NCBI GenBank assembly: GCA_018660405.1
Contig: JABJKL010000066.1
Coordinates: 1 to 6,798 of the forward strand
Length of the DNA: 6,798 bases
From: Pseudomonadota bacterium
Lineage (GTDB): Bacteria > Pseudomonadota > Gammaproteobacteria > Arenicellales > Arenicellaceae
Direction of reading: 5' to 3'
The notes under the pieces were generated by a model. That model saw only the letters and a list, made by a program, of their open reading frames with translations, had not been told where the DNA came from and searched no databases. Below are positions 1 through 5,723 of this stretch, piece by piece (the stretch's first letter is position 1; each line of letters begins with the position of its first letter). The position numbers were made by a program, and so were the translations under genes.

Positions 1-1076
1 CTAAAATCCAGCGCCGCGATAAGGGGTGCATCAGAAAAACTTATAAATGCTTTTTTACCGTCTACCGTAGCCTGGGCGGTTAAAGGTATGTGGTCGAATT
101 CACCTTGCGAAGTGACACGTTTGTTGGTGTTGTCGAACAGGTAATAATGCTTGTTTTGAGTGCTGAGCAGCAGGTTCATGCGGTCGAACTGGCTAACGAC
201 GACCGTATCGATACCGGTGGGTAAGTCGATTTCGGCAAAGGGTGTAAATTGATTTTGCTCGATGGCGGTGAACTTACCGTTTTCTTTATCCAGCAGGTAC
301 AGGAAATAACCGGCTGGAGTGGAATAAGGGCGCGCGGGCGAAGCGATATCATAGCTTTCAAGTATCTCTTGAGTAAAAGCGCTCAGTGCGAATGCCTTGC
401 TGGTTTTCTGATCAGCGACATAGATGTATCTCGCATCCAGGCTGCGGCTAGGAGAAGAAAGCTGGGATTCAGTGGACCTTCCATACAAACTCATTTCCCA
501 GGTTTTACCGGTATTGCTGTCGATCAAACCGACCGCGCCAGTGTTGTTATTACTATAGTAAATGTCGACCTCGTTGGGGTCGAACAATACGTCACTTGTC
601 GGGACCAAATCGAGAACTTCAAGCATCGGCTCCATGGAATACGCATTGAATAAGACAAATCCGCCATCCACACTATCGGTGATGCCAATCTTAAAGCCGG
701 TGGTGTCGAGCACCATATGTCGGGGACTTATAGGCAGCTCGACGTCTTTATATACGGTTTTATTTAAAAGGTTATAGGCCACCAATCGCCGGTGCTCGAT
801 ATTGCTATAAATTAGCATTGGGGCATTGGGTGTGGCCAATATCTGGTCAACGTGGTAATCAGTCTCAAAGCGATGTACGACTTTGTGATCGTGAACGCTA
901 ACGACATCAATAAGGTTTTCCTGTGAGTCCGCAGCAAACAGAAAGTCAGGCGTGTTGCGCAAGCCAACCGTTGGATCCGACTGAGAGTCTTGCGAAACCG
1001 CCATAGCACTGACGGCACATAACAAGATTCCTGTCAGTAGTGCAGCCCTAAACCGTTTATCTGGCTTACTGTGCAT
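1..1076 (-). CDS. Secreted beta-propeller (YncE/YVTN-like) protein, C-terminus cut off by window edge
   Basis: The frame is open from the ATG at 1076 to the left edge, giving 358 residues with no stop. Residues 1-26 look like a Sec signal peptide: positive start (KPDKRFR), hydrophobic core (AALLTGILLCAVSA) and likely cleavage after AMA. Cys20 is not in a good lipobox. The mature part shows about eight repeats of a short beta-strand, a turn with Asp/Asn/Gly, and a second strand (near residues 45, 87, 129, 171, 217, 258, 300, 342), for example YIYVADQKTSKAFAL and YFLYLLDKENGKFTAI. This is the pattern of a seven- or eight-bladed propeller. It probably acts in the periplasm. Its start lies inside the last codons of the upstream SCO gene (11-base overlap, different frame) with CGAGA about 8 bases before it, so translation is likely coupled. 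Such folds serve as metal chaperones, ligand sensors or scaffolds. A His-containing stretch (VHDHKVVH, residues 61-68) fits metal binding but does not prove it. Function is unassigned. Confidence 0.8.
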   Translation of the reverse strand, partial: MHSKPDKRFRAALLTGILLCAVSAMAVSQDSQSDPTVGLRNTPDFLFAADSQENLIDVVSVHDHKVVHRFETDYHVDQILATPNAPMLIYSNIEHRRLVAYNLLNKTVYKDVELPISPRHMVLDTTGFKIGITDSVDGGFVLFNAYSMEPMLEVLDLVPTSDVLFDPNEVDIYYSNNNTGAVGLIDSNTGKTWEMSLYGRSTESQLSSPSRSLDARYIYVADQKTSKAFALSAFTQEILESYDIASPARPYSTPAGYFLYLLDKENGKFTAIEQNQFTPFAEIDLPTGIDTVVVSQFDRMNLLLSTQNKHYYLFDNTNKRVTSQGEFDHIPLTAQATVDGKKAFISFSDAPLIAALDF

Positions 1077-1689
1077 GGTGTGTCTCGATTGTTGCGATGA
1101 TCTTCCTGGCACCATCGACAAAAGCGAACGCTTCTATAAAATTGCCTTCGGTATCGGCTAGATAAATATCAGGTGTGTGTTGAACGGTATAGCTTTTTGG
1201 AGATTTGGTGACTACGAAGGTCGCTTTTAAGTTCTCTGCGGTTTTAACAAGTGCTTCATAACTGCCACTGGCGCCCACCAGATCAGGGTGAAAGCTTTTG
1301 GCGTATCGGTCAGCATCATCGGGTGTATCGCGTTCATTATCAATGCTAATAAATATGCCAGAGGTTGGAATTCTGGTATCACGCAGTACAGCAGCCATAT
1401 TGGCAGCAATAACGGGGCAGATGTGTTCGCAGCGGGTAAAGCCGATAGCGACCAGTAAATATTTACCGGCGAATGTTTCTGGCGTTACCGGCTGATTATC
1501 GCGAGTGTATAGTTCGAAGCTGATTTCGGGCGTGCCATCAAATATTGCCTCGATGTTGGTTAATTCCTGTTGGTGCATGGAATGGTCCTGAGCTGACGCA
1601 GGGAAAGCGCTCAGTAAGCCCATAAAGCCGAAAAACACAATAAGACCAACTGTAGGAAATGCTAATAATCGTCTGATATTTATAAGCAA
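1066..1689 (-). CDS. SCO1/SenC/PrrC-family copper-binding thiol protein
   Basis: This 207-residue protein has a thioredoxin fold and is probably exported. Residues 1-33 form a signal peptide or anchor (IRR start, hydrophobic 10-28, possible cleavage after ASA at 31-33). SCO hallmarks are present: GFTRCEHICP with Cys87 and Cys91 (CxxxC), ISIDNERDTP at 115-123 matching the family's S-V-D-P-x-R-D-T-P stretch, and His171 in YTVQHTPDIYL, the third copper ligand. Family members deliver copper to the CuA site of cytochrome c oxidase or act as periplasmic thiol/redox proteins. Length is typical. The start is TTG at 1689: the only in-frame ATG nearby (Met23) would cut into the signal peptide, and an in-frame TAA lies upstream with no ATG or GTG between. 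The ribosome-binding site is weak (TGGA about 9 bases before). It leads the unit that includes the overlapping propeller gene. No cytochrome oxidase gene is visible, so the specific role is inferred. Confidence 0.93.
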   Translation of the reverse strand: MLINIRRLLAFPTVGLIVFFGFMGLLSAFPASAQDHSMHQQELTNIEAIFDGTPEISFELYTRDNQPVTPETFAGKYLLVAIGFTRCEHICPVIAANMAAVLRDTRIPTSGIFISIDNERDTPDDADRYAKSFHPDLVGASGSYEALVKTAENLKATFVVTKSPKSYTVQHTPDIYLADTEGNFIEAFAFVDGARKIIATIETHHAQ

Positions 1690-1782
1690 AATAGAAAATC
1701 CATTGTGTTTGAGAGCTTGAATTGTAACTCTTTAAGGTACATATTCTTATTAACAGTGGGTTATATAGAAAATTATTATTAA
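1690..1782. promoter_or_regulatory. AT-rich divergent intergenic region between sco and relA
   Basis: These 93 bases must hold the promoters of two divergent units. A TATATA box at 1762-1767 is a possible -10 element for relA, about 15 bases before its ATG, but no convincing -35 lies at the right distance. No Shine-Dalgarno sequence is visible within 15 bases of the relA ATG, whose upstream sequence is almost entirely A and T. On the minus strand an ATG at 1703 opens a seven-codon frame that ends just inside the sco start; it overlaps the TTG start and may be chance. Confidence 0.4.
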
Positions 1783-4053
1783 ATGGTACAACTGGCCACA
1801 CAATCGGCGTCATCAATCGTGCTGCCTGCTGACCACAGTGAACGTTGGTTAGCATCCATTGCGAAGGGCCGTTCAGAGATTGAGCAAGCGCGAATCCGCG
1901 CTGCGGTATCGTTCGCGCGTGAAACCCATAAAGGACAGTTTAGAGCCTCAGGTGAAGAATATTTAAACCACACAATGGCGGTTGCCGCCATGCTGCACGA
2001 GCTTGGGCTTGATACCGATACGGTAATTGCTGGATTGCTGCACGATACGGTGGAGGATACTGATATCAGTATCGTGGAATTGCGCGACAAGTTTGGCATA
2101 GACGTTAGCCGCCTTGTCGATGGTGTAACCAAGATGGAAGTGTTGGAAGAGTACTCTGAGGAGCAGCATTCTGTGGGTGCAGCGTCAACAGATAAAGGCA
2201 AACACAAAGAAAACCTTCGTGCTGCGAGTTTGCGAAAAATGATGCTTGCGATGGTGGATGATGTGCGAATCGTGCTTATCAAACTATGTGATCGTTTACA
2301 TAATATGCGCACCTTGGGCTGCTTAAAACCTGATAAACAGAAGCGCATAGCGCGTGAAACGATGGATATTTATTCACCTTTAGCGAATCGCCTGGGTGTA
2401 TGGCAGCTTAAGTGGGAGTTGGAAGATCTGTCATTTCGGTATATCGAGCCATCGATTTATAAAGATATCGCATCGAAGTTGTCTGAACGCAGGGTCGACC
2501 GGCACCGTTATATTAGTGATTTTGTTAGTTCAGTTAGTGATTTGATGGAAAGTGAGGGTATCCACGCTGAGGTAGGTGGGCGACCCAAGCATATCTTTAG
2601 TATCTGGAACAAAATGGCCACCAAGTCGCTCGATTTTGAGCACATCTTTGACGTGCGCGCAGTACGTGTGTTGGTTAATTCAGTGCAGGATTGTTACGCC
2701 GTACTGGGTCTGATGCATACCAACTGGAATTATATTAGCGGCAAGTTTGATGACTATATTGCGACACCCAAGCAAAATAATTATCAGTCGATTCATACAG
2801 CTGTGGTTGGTCCCGGCGGCAAGATCATCGAGGTTCAGATTCGTACCCACGAAATGCACGAGCAAAACGAGCTCGGTATTGCCGCACATTGGCAATACAA
2901 GGAAGGCCGTGGCGAAGACGACATGCTGGACCGTAAAATCGTATGGTTGCGCCAATTATTGGAGTGGAAGGACGAAGTAGCGGATGCCAATGAGTTTGTG
3001 GATCGTGTCAAAGACGAAGTGTTTGAAGACAGGGTTTATGTGTTTACCCCGCAAGGCAGTGTGATCGATTTAGCGCGCGGTGCTACGCCGGTGGATTTTG
3101 CCTATTGTATTCACACTGATCTCGGTCATCGATGCCGAGGTGCACGTGTGAACGGCAAAATGGTGCCGCTGACTTATAAGCTGGTGACCGGAGAGCGTGT
3201 AGAAATTATTTCTGGTAAAAATAATCGTCCAAGCCTTGATTGGCTAAGCCCACATCACGGTTATGTGAATACTCAAAGGGCACGAAGCAAAATACAGGCC
3301 TGGTTCCGACACGAAAACCGCGACGAAACCCTCGCTATCAGCCGGCAATCGCTTGATCGAGAGCTCGAACGGCTTGGGCTTCAGGCGGTAAACCATGAAC
3401 GCTTGGCGCAACGTTGTGGCCTGAGCAGTCTGGATGAGCTTTGCTTTAAGCTGGCAGATGGCTCGTTCAAGCTCGGGCGCGCCATGTCGATCGCACAAAA
3501 AATGGTTCAGCCGGCGCCAGGTGTGGAATTCACCCCAGCAGGCGATGCTTCACAAGGCAAGGCCTTGGGCAGGCGGGTGTTCAAAGATAAGCATACCGAA
3601 GATCACGGTATTCAGATTTCTGGGGTTGGCAATTTGCTGACCAAGCTGGCGCGTTGTTGCAACCCATTGCCGGGTGATGAGATTCTGGGTTTTCTTACTC
3701 AAGGTCGTGGCGTTACGGTGCATCGCTCTAATTGCAAAAACTTATTGCACCATCGAACTCGTTCACCTGAGCGCGTGCTTGAGGTTCAGTGGGGCGTTCA
3801 GGATGTCGGCAAGTTACCCGCAAAAATACACGTATCGGCGTATGACCGTAAGGGTTTGTTGAAGGATATAGCCGCGGTATTTGCGGATGCGCAGACCAAT
3901 ATTCTTGAAATGAATACACAGACAAATACCGCGGATCAAACCGTTAATATGTTCGTTACAGGAGAAATTGACAACATCGAGGTACTTAGCGCGGTATTGA
4001 CTAAACTCAGTCAGCTTAGTCACGTAAACTGGGCACGACGCGTTAGCCAATAA
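1783..4053 (+). CDS. relA: RelA/SpoT-family (p)ppGpp synthetase with apparently intact hydrolase domain
   Basis: This 756-residue RSH protein makes, and perhaps also degrades, (p)ppGpp in the stringent response. Domains in order: HD hydrolase (about 35-185) with Arg54, His63, His87-Asp88, Glu91-Asp92, Asp170 and Asn174; synthetase (about 210-400) with GRPKHIFSIWNKM at 266-278, KFDDYIATPK at 321-330 and Glu350 in IIEVQIRT; TGS (about 415-475, DRVYVFTPQG start); helical region; zinc-finger segment with Cys625-Cys626, His647 and Cys651; and a C-terminal ACT domain (about 680-754). The synthetase and C-terminal half resemble RelA much more than SpoT, as in FDVRAVRV, EFDD-like KFDD and ELGIAAHWQYKEG, and rpoZ, gmk and other usual SpoT neighbours are absent. 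However, classical gammaproteobacterial RelA has lost HDxxED, which is complete here. It may therefore be bifunctional. The ATG at 1783 gives an M-V start like other RelA proteins; the next in-frame ATG would remove part of the HD domain. The gene stands alone. The symbol relA is preferred, but rel is possible. Confidence 0.95.
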   Translation: MVQLATQSASSIVLPADHSERWLASIAKGRSEIEQARIRAAVSFARETHKGQFRASGEEYLNHTMAVAAMLHELGLDTDTVIAGLLHDTVEDTDISIVELRDKFGIDVSRLVDGVTKMEVLEEYSEEQHSVGAASTDKGKHKENLRAASLRKMMLAMVDDVRIVLIKLCDRLHNMRTLGCLKPDKQKRIARETMDIYSPLANRLGVWQLKWELEDLSFRYIEPSIYKDIASKLSERRVDRHRYISDFVSSVSDLMESEGIHAEVGGRPKHIFSIWNKMATKSLDFEHIFDVRAVRVLVNSVQDCYAVLGLMHTNWNYISGKFDDYIATPKQNNYQSIHTAVVGPGGKIIEVQIRTHEMHEQNELGIAAHWQYKEGRGEDDMLDRKIVWLRQLLEWKDEVADANEFVDRVKDEVFEDRVYVFTPQGSVIDLARGATPVDFAYCIHTDLGHRCRGARVNGKMVPLTYKLVTGERVEIISGKNNRPSLDWLSPHHGYVNTQRARSKIQAWFRHENRDETLAISRQSLDRELERLGLQAVNHERLAQRCGLSSLDELCFKLADGSFKLGRAMSIAQKMVQPAPGVEFTPAGDASQGKALGRRVFKDKHTEDHGIQISGVGNLLTKLARCCNPLPGDEILGFLTQGRGVTVHRSNCKNLLHHRTRSPERVLEVQWGVQDVGKLPAKIHVSAYDRKGLLKDIAAVFADAQTNILEMNTQTNTADQTVNMFVTGEIDNIEVLSAVLTKLSQLSHVNWARRVSQ

Positions 4054-4193
4054 AAAGTCGTATACACAATTGTTCTTTTATTCTCTAGCGGCGTTGAAAT
4101 CGTACTCAATCGGTCATTTATAAAATATAAACTCCCCCATTCCGTGCGTTTTCGCCTGGCTAGAGGATAAAACTCCTGCTTGTGTAAACGACT

Positions 4194-4221
4194 TTGACAC
4201 TTTCTTTAAGTTCCCGATAAC
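4194..4221 (+). promoter_or_regulatory. Candidate sigma70-type promoter for mdh
   Basis: A perfect -35 hexamer TTGACA (4194-4199) is followed after 16 bases by GATAAC (4216-4221), which matches four of the six consensus -10 bases. It is the best pair in the region, but no transcript start is known. A second AT box, TATAAA at 4311-4316, lies nearer the gene and lacks a good -35. Confidence 0.35.
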
Positions 4222-4364
4222 AAGCAATGAAATAATACCGTCGGTGCGTAGCAGGCGTCTATAAATTTGGGTAAACTCTCGCTCTCATTTCACTGTTAAA
4301 ATATCCTGGTTATAAAGCTGGATCATTAGAAGTCCGGCTGAACCTTTTGTAGTCCTAATTCCCC

Positions 4365-4368
4365 GAGG
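4365..4368 (+). promoter_or_regulatory. Ribosome-binding site of mdh
   Basis: GAGG sits 7 bases before the ATG at 4376 and supports that start. It is the clearest Shine-Dalgarno sequence among the full-length plus-strand genes here; relA and the glycosyltransferase lack an obvious one. Confidence 0.75.
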
Positions 4369-4375
4369 TTTTATT

Positions 4376-5356
4376 ATGAAGGAGCCAGTTCGTGTTGCCG
4401 TGACTGGCGCGGCAGGTCAAATTTCTTACGCCCTTTTGTTCCGAATCGCTGCTGGTTCGATGTTGGGTCCCGATCAACCGGTTATTCTACAGCTGCTGGA
4501 AATCCCACCGGCAATGAACGCGCTTAATGGCGTGGTTATGGAGTTACAAGATTGTGCGTTTCCACTGCTCAAGGATGTAATTACTTCTGATGATCCGAAA
4601 GTAGCCTTTAAAGATGCCGATTATGCTTTGCTGGTCGGTGCACGACCCCGTGGTCCGGGTATGGAACGCAAGGACTTGCTAGAGGCGAATGCGGCGATCT
4701 TTTCAGTGCAGGGCAAGGCAATGAATGAAGTTGCCAGTCGTGATATCAAAGTGTTGGTGGTCGGTAATCCGGCGAACACCAATGCTTTAATTGCGCAAAG
4801 CAATGCACCGGACCTAAAGAAAAGTAATTTTACCGCGATGACGCGCCTGGATCACAATCGGGCCATTACACAGCTGTGTGAAAAAGTAGCTGCTGATACA
4901 ACAGAAGTTAAACAGATGACGATCTGGGGTAATCATTCGGCCACACAATATCCGGATATCTATCACGCATTGGTATCGGGTAAAGCGGCATCTGGGTTGG
5001 TTGATGAGGCCTGGCTAAGTAATGACTTTATACCAACCGTGCAACAACGTGGTGCGGCTATTATCGATGCGCGCGGCGCTTCCAGTGCTGCCTCAGCGGC
5101 GAATGCGGCCATTGATCATATGCGTACCTGGGCGCTGGGTACCGATGATGGCGACTGGGTGTCTATGGGCATTCCAAGCGACGGTAGCTACGATATCCAA
5201 CCAGGTATTATTTACTCGTATCCGGTAACTTGCACTGGCGGCCAATACAGCATCGTGCAAGGGCTTGAAATCAATGAGTTCAGTCGCGCGCGAATGAATG
5301 CAACAGAGAATGAATTGCGCGAAGAACGTGCTGCGATTGAGGAACTGCTTGGTTAG
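4376..5356 (+). CDS. mdh: Malate dehydrogenase (NAD-type, LDH/MDH superfamily)
   Basis: This 326-residue cytosolic TCA-cycle enzyme interconverts malate and oxaloacetate with NAD. Visible features: Rossmann motif TGAAGQI at 10-16; acidic residue at the end of the second strand (Glu42 in LLEIP), suggesting NAD preference; substrate-loop arginines Arg92 and Arg98 in RPRGPGMERKD; GNPANTN at 130-136 with Asn131; LDHNR at 158-162 with Arg162; and catalytic His187 in IWGNHSATQYP. The arginine in the loop, rather than glutamine, distinguishes malate from lactate dehydrogenase. Length and sequence match the 325-330-residue form of betaproteobacteria and xanthomonads rather than the 312-residue E. coli form. 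The start is supported by GAGG 7 bases upstream. The gene looks monocistronic, ending at an intrinsic terminator about 25 bases after the TAG stop. Confidence 0.97.
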   Translation: MKEPVRVAVTGAAGQISYALLFRIAAGSMLGPDQPVILQLLEIPPAMNALNGVVMELQDCAFPLLKDVITSDDPKVAFKDADYALLVGARPRGPGMERKDLLEANAAIFSVQGKAMNEVASRDIKVLVVGNPANTNALIAQSNAPDLKKSNFTAMTRLDHNRAITQLCEKVAADTTEVKQMTIWGNHSATQYPDIYHALVSGKAASGLVDEAWLSNDFIPTVQQRGAAIIDARGASSAASAANAAIDHMRTWALGTDDGDWVSMGIPSDGSYDIQPGIIYSYPVTCTGGQYSIVQGLEINEFSRARMNATENELREERAAIEELLG

Positions 5357-5386
5357 CTCTTACATGCCAGAAACCAGCATAAGAGC
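5356..5386 (+). repeat. Alternative hairpin overlapping the mdh terminator
   Basis: GCTCTTA (5356-5362) is perfectly complementary to TAAGAGC (5380-5386). TGC (5365-5367) and GCA (5377-5379) extend the stem if two bases bulge, leaving the loop CAGAAACCA. Its 3' arm shares six bases with the 5' arm of the following terminator, so the two structures exclude each other. It begins at the last base of the mdh stop codon, so a terminating ribosome would cover its left arm. Confidence 0.5.
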
Positions 5387-5412
5387 CGTTGTTAAAAACC
5401 AGCGGCTTTTTT
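5381..5412 (+). terminator. Intrinsic terminator of mdh
   Basis: AAGAGCCGTTG (5381-5391) pairs with CAGCGGCTTTT (5400-5410) over 11 pairs with two G-T wobbles, closing the loop TTAAAAAC. The run of six T ends at 5412. It lies 25 bases after the mdh stop and faces the plus strand. Confidence 0.85.
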
Positions 5413-5445
5413 ATATCGGAAGGAAATTTTGCGCTAACGCAGAAT

Positions 5446-5475
5446 AAAAAAAAGGCTACCGGCGGACCGGTAGCC
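5446..5475 (-). terminator. Strong minus-strand intrinsic terminator with no visible gene upstream
   Basis: GGCTACCGG (5454-5462) and CCGGTAGCC (5467-5475) form a perfect 9-bp stem with loop CGGA on the plus strand. Eight A residues (5446-5453) precede it, so a minus-strand transcript reads a GC-rich stem followed by eight U, the standard terminator form. On the plus strand the stem is followed by ATTCGAGG with no U run, so it should not terminate that way. No minus-strand gene lies between here and the glycosyltransferase. Confidence 0.75.
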
Positions 5476-5493
5476 ATTCGAGGAGAGTGAGTT

Positions 5494-5529
5494 ATGAGTA
5501 AGTCAAGATCAAACGTTTCTTATTACTAA
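5494..5529 (+). CDS. Possible 11-residue peptide or leader ORF
   Basis: ATG at 5494 opens an 11-codon frame, MSKSRSNVSYY, ending at TAA 5527-5529. GAGGAG (5480-5485) lies 8 bases before it, a better ribosome-binding site than those of relA or the glycosyltransferase. It begins 18 bases after the 9-bp hairpin. The same frame stays open for 27 more codons after the TAA (to TAA near 5611-5613). This could be a leader peptide, the stub of a decayed small gene, or chance. No known family is recognised. Confidence 0.3.
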   Translation: MSKSRSNVSYY

Positions 5530-5691
5530 ACTAGAGTTCTAAGCTCCGTTAAATCATTCACTTGCAGCTACCTTAGCAAACCGAATCCGCACTTGGTGGG
5601 TGTCGTTAATCAAAGTTAATAAGAACCGCTAAAAAGATGTATTTGTTGCATTTTTGCACAAGAATATGGTGTTTTTGCTACCACTAAAACA

Positions 5692-5721
5692 GGCGGTTAT
5701 AGAGAAAACCGGCTATAAGCC
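5692..5721 (+). promoter_or_regulatory. Hairpin immediately before the glycosyltransferase start
   Basis: GGC (5692-5694) pairs with GCC (5719-5721) and TTATAG (5697-5702) with CTATAA (5713-5718); GG at 5695-5696 bulges and AGAAAACCGG is the loop. It ends two bases before the ATG at 5724, where a ribosome-binding site should be. It could limit translation, or simply overlap the minus-strand promoter candidate. Confidence 0.35.
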
Positions 5722-5723
5722 CA

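Larger units (their letters stand above)
4054..4375. other. Non-coding stretch between relA and mdh
   Basis: These 322 bases hold no open frame with coding character on either strand. No convincing intrinsic terminator follows relA: the nearest candidate is an A/T-only pairing of AAAAG with CTTTT around 4055-4079, with a palindrome ACAATTGT at 4066-4073. A 6-bp AT inverted repeat with a 3-base loop (TTTATA-AAA-TATAAA, 4117-4131) and a candidate mdh promoter at 4194-4221 are the only other elements noticed. If that promoter is used, mdh has a 5' leader of roughly 145 bases. Confidence 0.6.
5446..5689 (-). ncRNA. Candidate minus-strand small RNA
   Basis: This is inferred from a terminator at its 3' end (5446-5475) and a possible promoter at its 5' end: TTGGGC (5724-5719, minus) and TATAAC (5701-5696, minus) with a 17-base spacer, predicting a start near 5689. 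The span would be about 244 bases. The -10 matches five of six consensus bases but the -35 only three. Minus-strand frames inside it are tiny, so a non-coding RNA is the simplest product if it is transcribed. There is no family match. Confidence 0.25.
5357..5723. other. Structured intergenic region between mdh and the glycosyltransferase
   Basis: These 367 bases carry no conventional gene. They hold two competing hairpins after mdh, a terminator facing the minus strand, an 11-codon open frame with strong ribosome-binding site, a direct repeat GTTAAT at 5605-5610 and 5615-5620, and a hairpin touching the next start codon. A weak plus-strand promoter for the glycosyltransferase could be TTGTTG (5643-5648) and TATGGT (5666-5671) with a 17-base spacer. 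Between 5530 and 5640 I see nothing else assignable. Confidence 0.5.

Noticed and set aside
249..653. Plus-strand open frame of 134 codons
   Set aside because: It lies antisense to the propeller gene, whose frame is continuous with a signal peptide and repeats; the plus-strand product shows no family features.
1..1076. Assignment of the propeller protein as the zinc chaperone AztD
   Set aside because: The fold class is similar, but I see no AztD-specific His-rich loops and no ABC zinc transporter genes in the window.
1538..1855. Minus-strand frame of 105 codons across the sco/relA spacer
   Set aside because: It overlaps the sco N-terminus in another frame and the relA start, and has no recognisable domain.
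1779..2348. Minus-strand open frame of 189 codons
   Set aside because: It is wholly antisense to the HD domain of relA, Ser-rich and low in family-like motifs, so it is a shadow.
3434..3640. Plus-strand frame within relA
   Set aside because: It is in another frame of a well-supported gene with no independent start signal.
4055..4079. Possible terminator after relA (AAAAG...CTTTT with ACAATTGT)
   Set aside because: The outer stem is short, mostly A-T and widely spaced, so it is too weak to call an intrinsic terminator.
4322..4355. Repeated AGTCC words upstream of mdh as a riboswitch or operator
   Set aside because: The repeats are direct and only five bases long, and no known riboswitch fold is seen.
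5280..5477. Minus-strand frame of 65 codons spanning the end of mdh and its terminator
   Set aside because: It starts inside the minus-strand terminator stem and crosses the mdh terminator; its sequence has no protein-like pattern.
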